From NCBI GenBank assembly GCA_963733945.1, contig CAVTFD010000048.1:1-64000 (forward strand): a DNA stretch of 64,000 nt. The letters are read 5' to 3'. The notes under the pieces were generated by a model, which saw only the letters and a list, made by a program, of their open reading frames with translations, was not told where the DNA came from and searched no databases. Origin of the DNA: AP-15 sp963733945 (GTDB lineage: Bacteria; Pseudomonadota; Alphaproteobacteria; ATCC43930; CGMCC-115725). Of this stretch, positions 1-9,899 are shown one piece after another (position 1 is the stretch's first letter; the number at the start of each line of letters is the position of its first letter). The position numbers were made by a program, and so were the translations under genes.

Positions 1-22
1 TAAGCGCCATTGACGATGACCT

Positions 23-3000
23 GTGGGATCGCCAGCGGATTTTTCCGGCGCTGAAAGCCGGGCCACCGCCCTTCACCCCGACTGCGAGTGGTCTGCGGAC
101 CTGAAGCCGGCGATAGGCGAGATCGCTAAGCCCAGGGTCACCTTCGCGCCTGCCCTGATCCTCCGCAAGCGTACCCAAGTCGGTATGGTAATGAATTACG
201 ACCCCATCATTAGCCGTCTCGCTTCCGGAGATGAGGATACCCCAGCGGGATGGACCGGCCTGGTTGACGACGCGGACGACGAAGACCACGAGCACTACCC
301 CGGAGAACTTCACGCGCCCGGTGAGGGGTCGCCAGAGCCGCGGCTCGAAGCGGAAGAAGTTTATTTCCCGCTGCCGGCGAACCGTGAACAGCGTCAGATC
401 GTTAAGGCGTTCACCGGGCGGCGCGGTGTATTGGTTCAAGGACCGCCAGGGACAGGCAAGAGCCACACGATAGCAAATCTCGTATGTCACTTACTGGCTA
501 CGGGGAAACGGGTTCTCATTACTGCTGAAACCGGCCGGGCGCTGAAGGTGGTCAAGGAGAAACTGCCGGCGGATATTCAGCCGCTCTGCGTTAGCGTGCT
601 CGGCCAAGGAGGCGACGCGTTCGCGGAGCTGAACGCCTCGGTACAGGGTATCACGTCGCGGTTTGCCACCTGGAGCCCGGGAGCCTACGACGCCCAGATC
701 GCCGAGATCGATGATGAACTCACCTCCGCCCGGCGATCCTTGGCGAAAATCGATTTCGAGTTGAGGAGCCTCCGCGAGGAAGAGACGTATCCGCACACCC
801 TGATGAACGGCGCTTACGCGGGCACCGCCTCGGCGATCGCGCGGCGAGTAGCGCAGGAACGGGAGCGCTTCGGATGGCTGCAGGTTCCCCGGGAGGCAGC
901 GAATGACCCGCCGGTGCGGGAAGCGGAAATCAAGCAATGGCTGAACCTCTGTCGTCATCGTGACGCTACCGCAGCCGAAAGGTCGCAGCTGCGCACGATC
1001 GGCACAGATGCGTTGCCGGCGCCCGAACAATTTGCCCTTGCCGTAAGCGCCGAACGCGAAGCCGAAGACGCCCTGGAACGCTTGGCATCGCTTCGCGCTC
1101 ACCTGGCGTATCACCCAATCGTCACATTGCCTCCTGAAGCACGGAAGAAGCTCGGCGAGGGCCTCCGGGAGATGAATGACAGGCGCAAACGGCTCTTGCG
1201 TCTGGGTGACGATTGGGTGCCGCGTGCTATGGCGTCCGCTCTCGGGGGACGGCAAGCGCGCTGGCAGGCGCTTCTCGACCAATCACGAAAGCTGCTTCAG
1301 AAAGCCGAAGAAATATTTGAGAAACTAGGATCCGCGTCCGTATCCATCCCGGACGGGAAGGACCCCAAGGCTGCCCGCGCTGACGCAGGAGCGGTCATTG
1401 AGCACTTGCGGGCTGGCGGGAAGTGGACTTCGTTTGGCTTGCTTACGCCGAAGGCGGTGAAAGACCGGAGATACCTGCGCGAAACCGTGACGGTCGACGG
1501 GCAAGCCGCGGAGACGTCCGACAGGCTGCAGGTCGTTTGCGACTATCTCGATCTCACCTTTGCATTTGAGAGCATGGAGCTTGCCTGGTCTGACCACGGC
1601 GGATTGCCGACTGGGTCGCAATCGCGAATACGACTGGCTGCGATCCGGGAGCACATCGATTGCCTGGACCGGGCTTTAGAATACGCCGCCGATTGCAGCA
1701 GTTTTGCGCGAGCGCTCAACGGGGCGGCGCCAGCGATTCCGGAACCTGACTGGTTGGGAGATGAGGCAGAGCAGTGGCTCGATATCATCGAGGCCTCATC
1801 TGTTGAAGAGCGCCACCGGGCAGCGACGGCGCGGACCACCGCCTGTGTCTCCGAGCTTAGAGCCGTCCGGCAGTTGCATGACGCTCACCCGATCGTGGCT
1901 GAGCTGGTGCAGGCCGTTAAGGAGCGCGATATCACGGCTTACAGCCGGGCTTACGAAATTGTACAGGGTGTTGAACGGACCCGGCGCGAAGAACAACTTC
2001 GCTCTCAGGTGGACACAGCGCTGCGTGACGCGGTTCCGGGTTTTGCGGAGTGCGTGGCGGCGAACCTCGCTGCAGAGGCCTGGGACGACCGGCTCGGAGA
2101 ATGGGAAGCCGCGTGGCGATGGGCTGTCGCCGAAAACTGGCTGCGCAAGCGCTCGGATGTCGGTTATCGGGCGCGGCTATGGCAACGCCGCAAGGAAACC
2201 GACAGCGCGATCAGCACGCTGCTCGGTGAAGCCGCGGCACTTCGTGCCTGGACCCATTTTTTTAATCGCCTCTCGTCTCCTGAAGCTGCTGCTCTGAGGA
2301 GCTGGCGTGAAGCCGTCCGGGCGATAGGCAGAGGCACCGGTCGATCCGCCCGGATAGAACGGCTTCGGCGCGAAGCGCGGCAGTATATGGACCAGTGTCG
2401 CGAGGCAATTCCGATTTGGATTATGCCGCGATACCTCGTGGCTGAAATGATCGACCCGACGCCGGGCCGCTACGATCTCGTCATCGTCGACGAAGCAAGC
2501 CAGCTCGGCATTGAGAGCCTGTTCCTCTTTTACGTCGCAAAGAAATTGGTGGTGGTCGGTGACGATCAGCAAATTAGTCCCTACGGTGTCGGGATAGCCG
2601 ATGAGGCAATAGCAAACCTGCAACATCACTATCTGGAGGGCGTTCCTCATCACCATGCCCTTTCCGCTCAAAGTAGCTTTTACGCGAACGCAAAAATCCG
2701 CTTTGACCAGAACATTGTGCTGCGTGAGCACTTCCGCTGCATGCCCGAGATTATTCAGTTCTCAAATGATCTTTGCTACGCAAGCAATGGCACGCCCCTC
2801 GATCCATTACGTGCTTACCCGGCGAACAGGCTTCGCCCGCTCGTCGCGCGCCACGTCGCGGAGGGATATCGAACGGGATCGGCTCAAAATGCCTTAAACG
2901 AGCCGGAAGCCGATGCGCTGGTCGCCCAGGTCGTAGCCTGCATTTCGGATCCGCGATATGAGGGCCGGACGATGGGGGTCATCAGTTTGCAGGGCGAAGC

Positions 3001-4438
3001 GCAGGCGAAATTAATCGAGCACAAGCTCCTAGAAACATTGGAGCCCGAAATCATCGAACAGCGCCGCTTAATCTGTGGTGATGCTTACGCGTTTCAGGGC
3101 GATGAGCGTGAGGTCATTTTCCTCAGCATGGTGGCAGCTCCAGGCGAGATAAGGATCGGGGCGCTTACGAACGATGCGGCACGCCAACGCTTCAACGTCG
3201 CCGCGAGCCGGGCCCGGGATCAGTTGTGGCTGTTTCACACCGCGACGCTTGATGTGCTGAGCCCGGCGTGCATGCGCCATCACCTGTTGAGCTACATGCT
3301 GAACCCAGGCCGCCTCGTCACCCAGGCAAACGGTCATAAATTCGATTCTCGGTTCGAGAAGGATATTTTTGACCTCGTGGTCGCGAAAGGATTCCACGTC
3401 CGGACCCAGGTCTGCGTCGGAGACCCCGCCAATCATCGGTATCGCATCGATTTGGTGGTCGAGGGGATGCAGGGGCGCCTTGCGGTCGAATGCGACGGCG
3501 ACGAATGGCATGGGCCGGATCGCTACGAACAGGATATGGCCCGCCAGCGTGATCTCGAGCGCGCAGGCTGGCAGTTTGTTCGGATCCGAGGAAGCGAGTT
3601 CTACAGCGATTCTGGGCGGGCAGTAGCACCGCTTTGGGCCGAACTTGATCGTCTTGGCATCAGGCCCGGTGGCATCGATGAAGCTGCAGCCGAACCGCCA
3701 CCTCCCGCCGATCTGCAGACGGTGGAGGGGCGCGAGGTTGATGAGGTCATCGTGCCGGAGGCAGCCTCCACTCCGCGTCACGCAGATCCTGACCCGGCTT
3801 CGGCACCTCCGGCGACGGCAACTCAGCACGTCTTTACGGGCGAGCACCGTGACAGTCCGGTGCCTCCGGTCGTCATGCGCGCATCAGACCCTTCTTTGGC
3901 GGATTACCTGTCGTTCCAAGGTCAAGCGGGCCCGGACCCGCGAACGGTAAGTCTTGGTGCCGTGGCAGAGGGTCTTTGCCGCATCGTCGAGGCCGAAGGG
4001 CCCATGGTCGCAAAGCGGGCTTACGACATTTATTTGCGGGGCTGCGGTATCAAGCGGCTCGGCCCCGAGCTGAAGAGCACGATGAACAAGGCCCTTTCCA
4101 GCGCAATCCGTCAGGGAAACGTAATTTCCGAAAACGAGCCGGGGGTGAGCGGGCTGCTTTTTTCTACGATAAGAATCAACGGAAGTCCGCCGATCCGGCT
4201 CCGCTGCCGTGGGCCTCGGACATTTGAGGAAATACCCCCTGCGGAGTTGCGAGCAGCTGGCAAGCTCGTCTCCGAGACGCTGCATGTGAAGCCGGGGACG
4301 GATGAGCATCTGCGGGCGATTTTGGAATATTTCGATTTGAAGCGGCTAACCGCTCAGGTTGGCACATCTCTCCTGGAGATCCTCGACAGACCGGAAACGA
4401 GCGCTACGCCGCTCTTCGATAAAGTGGCGAGCAGCTAG
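23..4438 (+). CDS. HheA-like helicase-nuclease (helicase, Vsr-like nuclease, DUF3320), 5' part missing
   Basis: Large SF1-type helicase fused to a nuclease, resembling the single-gene anti-phage protein HheA (DUF4011-helicase-Vsr-DUF3320). Visible in order: Walker A GPPGTGKSHTIANL near residue 140; a long coiled-coil insertion (about 210-800); Walker B DLVIVDEASQ near 817; REHFRCMPEI near 900; QGDEREVIFLSMV near 1025 and FNVAASRARDQLWLF near 1057, typical of Dna2/Upf1-like helicases; a PD-(D/E)XK/Vsr-like nuclease at about 1110-1215 with RIDLVV and AVECDGDEWH; and a DUF3320-like segment at about 1310-1370. The N-terminal DUF4011 region lies outside the window. The GTG at 23 is only the first in-frame start. 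The stretch FAPALILRKR at about residues 40-50 already belongs to the helicase core, and frame 3 of bases 3-60 reads plausible coding sequence (IDDDLWDRQRIFPALKA), so a frameshift near 55-75 is likely. Defence role is inferred from the family. Confidence 0.75.
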   Translation: MGSPADFSGAESRATALHPDCEWSADLKPAIGEIAKPRVTFAPALILRKRTQVGMVMNYDPIISRLASGDEDTPAGWTGLVDDADDEDHEHYPGELHAPGEGSPEPRLEAEEVYFPLPANREQRQIVKAFTGRRGVLVQGPPGTGKSHTIANLVCHLLATGKRVLITAETGRALKVVKEKLPADIQPLCVSVLGQGGDAFAELNASVQGITSRFATWSPGAYDAQIAEIDDELTSARRSLAKIDFELRSLREEETYPHTLMNGAYAGTASAIARRVAQERERFGWLQVPREAANDPPVREAEIKQWLNLCRHRDATAAERSQLRTIGTDALPAPEQFALAVSAEREAEDALERLASLRAHLAYHPIVTLPPEARKKLGEGLREMNDRRKRLLRLGDDWVPRAMASALGGRQARWQALLDQSRKLLQKAEEIFEKLGSASVSIPDGKDPKAARADAGAVIEHLRAGGKWTSFGLLTPKAVKDRRYLRETVTVDGQAAETSDRLQVVCDYLDLTFAFESMELAWSDHGGLPTGSQSRIRLAAIREHIDCLDRALEYAADCSSFARALNGAAPAIPEPDWLGDEAEQWLDIIEASSVEERHRAATARTTACVSELRAVRQLHDAHPIVAELVQAVKERDITAYSRAYEIVQGVERTRREEQLRSQVDTALRDAVPGFAECVAANLAAEAWDDRLGEWEAAWRWAVAENWLRKRSDVGYRARLWQRRKETDSAISTLLGEAAALRAWTHFFNRLSSPEAAALRSWREAVRAIGRGTGRSARIERLRREARQYMDQCREAIPIWIMPRYLVAEMIDPTPGRYDLVIVDEASQLGIESLFLFYVAKKLVVVGDDQQISPYGVGIADEAIANLQHHYLEGVPHHHALSAQSSFYANAKIRFDQNIVLREHFRCMPEIIQFSNDLCYASNGTPLDPLRAYPANRLRPLVARHVAEGYRTGSAQNALNEPEADALVAQVVACISDPRYEGRTMGVISLQGEAQAKLIEHKLLETLEPEIIEQRRLICGDAYAFQGDEREVIFLSMVAAPGEIRIGALTNDAARQRFNVAASRARDQLWLFHTATLDVLSPACMRHHLLSYMLNPGRLVTQANGHKFDSRFEKDIFDLVVAKGFHVRTQVCVGDPANHRYRIDLVVEGMQGRLAVECDGDEWHGPDRYEQDMARQRDLERAGWQFVRIRGSEFYSDSGRAVAPLWAELDRLGIRPGGIDEAAAEPPPPADLQTVEGREVDEVIVPEAASTPRHADPDPASAPPATATQHVFTGEHRDSPVPPVVMRASDPSLADYLSFQGQAGPDPRTVSLGAVAEGLCRIVEAEGPMVAKRAYDIYLRGCGIKRLGPELKSTMNKALSSAIRQGNVISENEPGVSGLLFSTIRINGSPPIRLRCRGPRTFEEIPPAELRAAGKLVSETLHVKPGTDEHLRAILEYFDLKRLTAQVGTSLLEILDRPETSATPLFDKVASS

Positions 4439-4807
4439 AACGAAAGCAGTACCTCTGACATCTCGGTGTTAGTTCTGGCGGTGATGCTAGGGGTTGAAAC
4501 CCAGCTCCACATCGGCGCGCTCGCAATGACCGGTTTCGGCGCCAACGTGTCAGCCCGCAAGCAGCGGCGCAGGGTCGGCTCGCCACCCGACATTGCCGTT
4601 CGTGAGGGTGATCATGGGTGTCGGCTTCGGGGCAACTGTCGGCATAGTTGGCGCGATGCTGCTTCGGCAGATTGGCGCCGATTCCGGGCGTTCGCGCGAT
4701 GGGAATCGAGCGCCTGGGCTCGGACCCCTTACCGCCGATTGTTTTCGCCGACGGCGACCTATGCCCAAAGGGGAAGATCGTGGTGTGACGCTAGGGGCTA
4801 ACCGTTC

Positions 4808-4855
4808 GCGGCAGGGTCGGGATGCGGCAGGGTCGGGATGCGGCAGGGTCGGGAT
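4808..4855. repeat. 16-bp tandem repeat, three copies
   Basis: The unit GCGGCAGGGTCGGGAT occurs three times head to tail at 4808, 4824 and 4840 without a mismatch. It lies in non-coding DNA and does not keep a reading frame (16 is not a multiple of three). Function unknown; a small minisatellite. Confidence 0.85.
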
Positions 4856-5028
4856 GTAGCAAGCGTAGGGCGGATGCTCTCCGCCATTCTGGCGCTTGCA
4901 TCCGCCCCGACGTCTACGTTGCCGTCCTCGGACTGACCGTTCAAAACGGATTTATCGGGAGGCTTGCAATGACTGACACGCAACCGCCTAGCGGTAGAAT
5001 TCAAACAGACGATACCGTCCCTCGTTCT

Positions 5029-5110
5029 CGTCATGCCCGCGAAAGCGGGCACCCAGGGCGGTCGATCGCCGAGTTTGCGGCTCTGGACCCCCGCTTCCGC
5101 GGGGGCGACG
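5029..5110. repeat. REP-like palindromic element
   Basis: The left arm (CGTCATGCCCGCGAAAGCGG, 5029-5048, continuing to 5056) and the reverse complement of the right arm (5083-5110) match closely. Both have the CCCGCG-A-AGCGGG core followed by a C-C-A-G tail. Such paired palindromes are dispersed in many alphaproteobacterial genomes. It ends about 65 bases upstream of the GMC oxidoreductase start, so it may also act on a transcript. Confidence 0.65.
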
Positions 5111-5174
5111 GGAAATAGGACTGGGAATCACCTGTCTGAATCGTACCACTGGCTCGGAGAAGGAAAAGGGTGAC

Positions 5175-7034
5175 ATGTCTGAGAGCTTCGATTTCATCGT
5201 CGTGGGCGGCGGCTCCGCGGGTGCGGTGATCGCGTCGCGTCTCTCCGAAGATCCATCGTGCCGGGTGGCGCTGATCGAGGCCGGAGAGCGGCCGCCTGAA
5301 GTGTCATTGATGCCGGTGGCTCCCGCTGCCATGCAGTTGAACCCGGCCACCGACTGGATGTACACCGCCGACCCCGGGAAAGCCGGCCTCGGGCTCAATG
5401 GGCGGCGCATCCCGGTGCCGCGCGGCAAGATGCTGGGCGGCTCGTCCAGCCTCAACTACATGATGTATGTGCGTGGCCATCCAGGCGACTTTGACTCGTG
5501 GGCCGCAGGCGGCGCCACCGGGTGGAGCTATGCCGAGGTGCTGCCCTATTTCCGCAAGAGCGAGGGACTGGCGCCCAGCGGCGACATCCCGATCGATATG
5601 CCGGCGCACAACTCCGCCGGCCTTCTTGGGGTCTCCGCGCGCGCGCCAGCGCTCCAGGCCGCCAGCGAATTCGTCGAGGCGGCGGTCGCGGCGGGCATCC
5701 CGCGCGGTGACTACAATGGACGCGACCGGGGAGGTGCCGCGGGTGCGGTTTCGCTGACGCAATACACGATACGTCAGGGCAAACGATCGAGCACCTACTA
5801 CGCCTTCCTGGAAGGCGAGCCGGAGCAGCGGCCAAACCTCGCGATCATCACCGGCGCGCAGGCCACCCGCGTGATCCTCGAAGAAGCGGCCGGACACCTG
5901 ACCGCCACCGGCGTCGAATATCGCACCGGCACTGGCGAGATGCTGATTGCGCACGCCGGCAAGGAAGTGATTTTGAGCGCCGGCGCGATCGGCTCGCCTC
6001 ACTTGCTGCTGTTGTCCGGTATTGGGCCGCGGCCGGAACTGGAAGGAGTTGGCGTTCATTGCCTGCTGGATCAGCCTCATGTCGGCAAGCATTTGAAAGA
6101 CCACCTGGACGTCCCATTGTTCTTTCCCGCGCCAGGGGCAGGTGTGTCGATGAAAGAGGTCGCGCTCTCGATGGGACCCGAGGCTCTCCGCGGACCCGGG
6201 GGACCGCTGCCTGCCGATCCTGCCGATGATGCGAATTTGCCGGCCGAGCTTCAGAGCATGAAGCAGGAAGCGGAACGGCGGATCACCGAGTGGAAGACGA
6301 CCGGGCAGGGTCTGATTGCCTCATCCCTGGTCGATGCGGTGGCCTTTTGTTCGACCGGGCTTGGCGACACGCACAGTCACGACACGGAGATCATCTGCTT
6401 TGCCACCGGCGGCAATGACGACCTCGTGCGGTTATGCCTGAACGTCGACACCTCGCTATACTTCGACGACGTGTCGAAACGCCTGGCGCCGGACGCGGAA
6501 AGCATCTTTCTCCTTGCCAATCCGGTTCTGCCGCACAGCGAAGGCGAAATTGTTCTCGCGAGCGCCAATCCCAACGTTCACCCGACGATCCGCATGAACT
6601 ATTATGACGACCCGCACGATATGAAGGTCATGGTCGCGGTGATGCGCCGGGTCTTGGACATCGCGGAGCATTGGCCGGGAAACCGCAAGATCGGCCCGGT
6701 GATGATCCCGCCGTTCCTCGCGGAAAAACACCGATATGCGACCGGTACGGAGCCCAGCGATGCGTTGCTGGAGGACCTCGCCCTGCATTTCTCGCTAACC
6801 GTCTACCACCACACCTGTACCTGCCGGATTGGCGACGTCGTCGATCCGCGACTGAGAGTGCTGGGGGTGGGAAAGTTGCGCGTGGCCGATGCGAGCGTCA
6901 TGCCCAACGTGACCAGTGGGAACACTAATGCGCCGTCGATCATGATCGGTGAAAAAGCAGCGGAGATGATCGCCCGAGACAACGGCGTGAAGCTTAAGGA
7001 GTTTGTCGGCGAGCATTCCGTCAGCCGCCACTAA
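5175..7034 (+). CDS. GMC family FAD-dependent oxidoreductase (choline/alcohol dehydrogenase-like)
   Basis: Flavoprotein of the glucose-methanol-choline family, oxidising an alcohol group with FAD; the substrate cannot be told from sequence. The N-terminal dinucleotide-binding motif VVGGGSAGAVIASRL is at residues 9-23. The GMC signature GKMLGGSSSLNYMMYVRG lies near residue 90, and the C-terminal block carries the active-site histidine in YHHTCTCRIG (about 545) and TSGNTNAPSIMIGEKAAEM near the end. At 619 residues it is longer than the usual 530-560, the excess lying in a variable middle region (about 310-400). No signal peptide. The start is preceded by GGAGAAGGAAAAGGGTG. The amidase follows 30 bases downstream on the same strand, so the two are probably co-transcribed. 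Confidence 0.9.
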   Translation: MSESFDFIVVGGGSAGAVIASRLSEDPSCRVALIEAGERPPEVSLMPVAPAAMQLNPATDWMYTADPGKAGLGLNGRRIPVPRGKMLGGSSSLNYMMYVRGHPGDFDSWAAGGATGWSYAEVLPYFRKSEGLAPSGDIPIDMPAHNSAGLLGVSARAPALQAASEFVEAAVAAGIPRGDYNGRDRGGAAGAVSLTQYTIRQGKRSSTYYAFLEGEPEQRPNLAIITGAQATRVILEEAAGHLTATGVEYRTGTGEMLIAHAGKEVILSAGAIGSPHLLLLSGIGPRPELEGVGVHCLLDQPHVGKHLKDHLDVPLFFPAPGAGVSMKEVALSMGPEALRGPGGPLPADPADDANLPAELQSMKQEAERRITEWKTTGQGLIASSLVDAVAFCSTGLGDTHSHDTEIICFATGGNDDLVRLCLNVDTSLYFDDVSKRLAPDAESIFLLANPVLPHSEGEIVLASANPNVHPTIRMNYYDDPHDMKVMVAVMRRVLDIAEHWPGNRKIGPVMIPPFLAEKHRYATGTEPSDALLEDLALHFSLTVYHHTCTCRIGDVVDPRLRVLGVGKLRVADASVMPNVTSGNTNAPSIMIGEKAAEMIARDNGVKLKEFVGEHSVSRH

Positions 7035-7064
7035 AACGTCCGTCAAGGTCGGCGAAGTGATACC

Positions 7065-8449
7065 ATGCAGGATACTGCCATGACTTCAGCCCTCCACTAT
7101 CTTGACTTGACCGAACTGTCGCGCCGCATCCACGCCCGCGAACTCTCGCCGGTGGAGGCCACTACCGCGCAGCTGACCCGCATCGAGAGGTTGGACGGCC
7201 AACTCAAGAGCTACGCGCACATGATGGCCGAGGCGGCGCTGATCCAGGCCCGCGCCGCCGAGGCCGAGATCATGCGCGGCGAGATCCACGGGCCGCTGCA
7301 CGGCGTGCCGATCGCGGTCAAGGATCTGTGCTGGACCCAGGGCGTGCCGACCGCGGCCGGCATGACGATCTATAAGGATTTCCGGCCGACTGAAGACGCC
7401 ACTGTGGTGCCAAGTTCAACGCAGCCGGCGCCATCATCCTCGGCAAATTGCAGCTGACCGAGGGGGCCTGGGCCGAGCACCACCCGCACATCCCAGCTCC
7501 GGTCAACCCGTGGAACGCGGCGCACTGGTCGGGCGCCTCGTCGAGCGGGTCCGGCGTTGCGACGGCATCAGGACTTTGCTACGGCTCGCTTGGGTCCGAT
7601 ACCGGCGGTTCCATTCGGTTCCCTTGCGCGGCCAACGGCGTCACCGGGATCAAGCCGAGTTGGGGCAGGGTCAGCCGCTATGGCGTGTTCGAACTGGCGG
7701 CGACGCTCGATCACATCGGCCCGATGGCGCGCAGTGCCGCTGATTGCGGCGCAATCCTCGGCGTTATCGCTGGCAGCGACCCGAATGACCCCACCGCGGT
7801 GCTGGACCCGGTGCCTAACTATCTCGCCGGGATGACGCGGGGTCTGCGCGGTCTGCGTATCGGCGTCGATCACGCCTGGAACACCAGTGGTGTCGATCAG
7901 ACCATGGTCGATGCGGTGACTGCCGCTCTACAAACGGTGCGCGACCTCGGCGCCGAGATACGCGAGGTCAAGTTCCCCGATGTCGGCCAGATCATCACCG
8001 ATTGGTTCCCACTCTGCAGTGTGGAGGCGGCGGTGGCGCACGAGGCCACCTACCCGGCGCGCAAGAGCGAGTATGGCCCTTCGCTATCCAGCTTTATCGA
8101 CCTTAGCAGCGGGCTTTCCGGCCTCGACTATCAGAAAATCATCCTTCGCCGGCTCAGTTTCCGAGGGCGCGTCGCGGCCCTGTTCCAGGACATCGATATG
8201 CTGCTAGTGCCGGCTCAGAGCCTTGCATCGCCGACCACCGCACAGTTGGCAAATCTCGGCGATAATGCCGAAATGCTGAACGCTCTAGTGCGTTACACGA
8301 TGCCGTTCGACATGAGCGGCAGCCCCACGATTACCCTGCCTTGCGGGTTCACCGCCGCCGGAACCCCAGTTGCGTTCCAGTTCGTCGGGCGTCATCTCGA
8401 AGAAGAGATGACCGCGCCAATTCCCGAGCCTGCCGCCACCTATGGATGA
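7065..8449 (+). pseudogene. amidase signature family protein, one frameshift
   Basis: Amidase (hydrolysis of a carboxamide or amide bond) with the Ser-cisSer-Lys triad. The catalytic lysine is in PIAVKDLCWTQG in the first part; GASSSGSGVA and GSDTGGSIRFP with the catalytic serines are in the second. The frame breaks near 7410. Restoring one G in GTGGTGCCAAG gives VVAKFNAAGAIILGKLQL and joins both halves. ATG at 7065 and 7080 are both possible starts. The C-terminus also looks eroded: after the family motif VAFQFVGRHLEEEM the expected final helix is replaced by about a dozen unrelated residues. A single-base deletion fits either sequence error or recent inactivation. Confidence 0.75.
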
Positions 8450-8677
8450 TCGTCCGTCGCGATATGCGCCACTCCGCTTGCGTGCGCGCGGTAATCGATT
8501 GGCAAAGGTGATCTTTACCGAGCAACGGAACATCATCGCCGATGTCTTGTAGGTCGCCAAAGGGGGTAAGAAGCAGGCCTGGCCGCCGATCCGGCCGAGA
8601 ACGCGAGCGATCTCAGACCGCACAACTAAGGCCGCGGTTTCAGCACCGGCGCCCGAATGGATGAAGAAGGGAAGCTT

Positions 8678-9880
8678 TCAGCCGATCACGCGGGCCTCCC
8701 GCATCGCGCGGATCTCAGCGTCGATATAGCCGGCCTCGCGCAGTACCTCCTGGCTGTGCTGGCCGACAGTGGGGGCAGGGCGGGGCGGCACCTTTTCCTG
8801 GCCGGCGATCCACAGCGGGCTGTTGACGGTCAGTGAACTGCCGTCTGTGAAGGGCACCAGCGCCTGGCTGGCGAGGATCTGCTCGTCCTCATGGATCTCG
8901 TCCAAATCGGCGACGATGCCGAAGATCAGCCCGGCTTCGTCGAGGATCTGGCGCCATTCGGCCTGGTCGCGCGTAATAAAGATGTCGTCGAGGATTGGTA
9001 TCAACAGGCGGGCATTGGCCTCGCGCGAGGCGTGCGCCGCAAAACGCGGATTGTCGAGAGCATCGGACGCCATGCACGCCTTGAACTTGTCCCAGCGCCA
9101 TTCGTCGGCGGCAATCGACAACAAAATCCAGCGATTGTCGCGGCAGCGGTAATGGATGCGCAGCGCATTGACCCCGCGCTCGCGCGGCGGCTGAGGCACG
9201 ACCTTCTCGCCGCACAATGCCGCCTGCACCGAGCAGCCATTGGCCCACAACCCGTTGGCCAGCAGCGACGAGCCGACATAGGCGCCCTTGCCGGTGCGCT
9301 CGCGCTGATAGAGTGCGGTGACGATCGCGCCATAGGTGCCCATCGCCGAGGGATGGTCGCCCATTCCCGGCAAAGACCGCGCCGGGGAGGCTTCCTCGCC
9401 GGCGCGCACCAGATGCATCAGCCCGGAGCGCGCCCACCACGCGGTCGCGTCGAAACCAGGCTTATCGGCCTCGGGGCCGGTTTCGCCATACCCAGTGAAC
9501 GAGGCGTAGATCAGCCGAGGATTGAGCGGCGCCAATTCGTCATAAGTGATCCCCAGCCGGCGGCGCACCGGCGGCGGATAGTTGGTAATGAACACGTCGG
9601 CATCTGTGACCAGCCGGCGCAATACCGCCTGACCGGCTGGCGAGCGCAGATCGAGCGCGAGGCTGCGTTTGTTACGGCCGTCAAGCACAAACCCCGGATT
9701 GCCGGCGAGCCCCGGCCCGATCGGCGGCTGCGCCCGGCGTCGATAGGGGTCGCCCGCACCCGGCGGCTCGATCTTGATCACCTCGGCGCCGAAATCCGAC
9801 ATCACTGTGGCCGCCGCTGGGCCAGCGATGAAGCTGGCGCAATCGATTACCTTCAAGCCGCCAAAGACGCGCTCGTCCAT
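8678..9880 (-). CDS. CaiB/BaiF CoA-transferase family protein (class III)
   Basis: Class III CoA transferase moving coenzyme A between carboxylic acids by way of an aspartyl-CoA adduct. The start is LKVIDCASFIAGPAAATVMSD, typical of the family. The catalytic Asp is in SLPGMGDHPSAMGTYGA (about residue 170), and ALYQRERTGKGAYVGSSL follows. Length 400 matches the family. It is transcribed away from the amidase and ends 229 bases from it. The MBL-fold hydrolase lies 19 bases upstream on the same strand, suggesting an operon in which an acyl-CoA is formed and an ester or lactone hydrolysed. The acid substrate is unknown. Confidence 0.9.
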   Translation of the reverse strand: MDERVFGGLKVIDCASFIAGPAAATVMSDFGAEVIKIEPPGAGDPYRRRAQPPIGPGLAGNPGFVLDGRNKRSLALDLRSPAGQAVLRRLVTDADVFITNYPPPVRRRLGITYDELAPLNPRLIYASFTGYGETGPEADKPGFDATAWWARSGLMHLVRAGEEASPARSLPGMGDHPSAMGTYGAIVTALYQRERTGKGAYVGSSLLANGLWANGCSVQAALCGEKVVPQPPRERGVNALRIHYRCRDNRWILLSIAADEWRWDKFKACMASDALDNPRFAAHASREANARLLIPILDDIFITRDQAEWRQILDEAGLIFGIVADLDEIHEDEQILASQALVPFTDGSSLTVNSPLWIAGQEKVPPRPAPTVGQHSQEVLREAGYIDAEIRAMREARVIG

Positions 9881-9899
9881 TTAAGATCTCCCGGCAATC

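Larger units (their letters stand above)
4439..5174. other. intergenic region without a convincing gene
   Basis: These 736 bases between the helicase and the GMC oxidoreductase hold several short open frames on both strands. None has a recognisable domain, a good ribosome binding site or alphaproteobacterial codon pattern. The region contains a three-copy 16-bp tandem repeat and a palindromic REP-like unit (listed separately). It is probably the seam between the defence gene and the catabolic block. Confidence 0.6.

Noticed and set aside
4466..4859. Short open frames in the gap after the helicase gene, one with a hydrophobic stretch
   Set aside because: No ribosome site, no homology that I recognise, and the end runs through the 16-bp tandem repeat.
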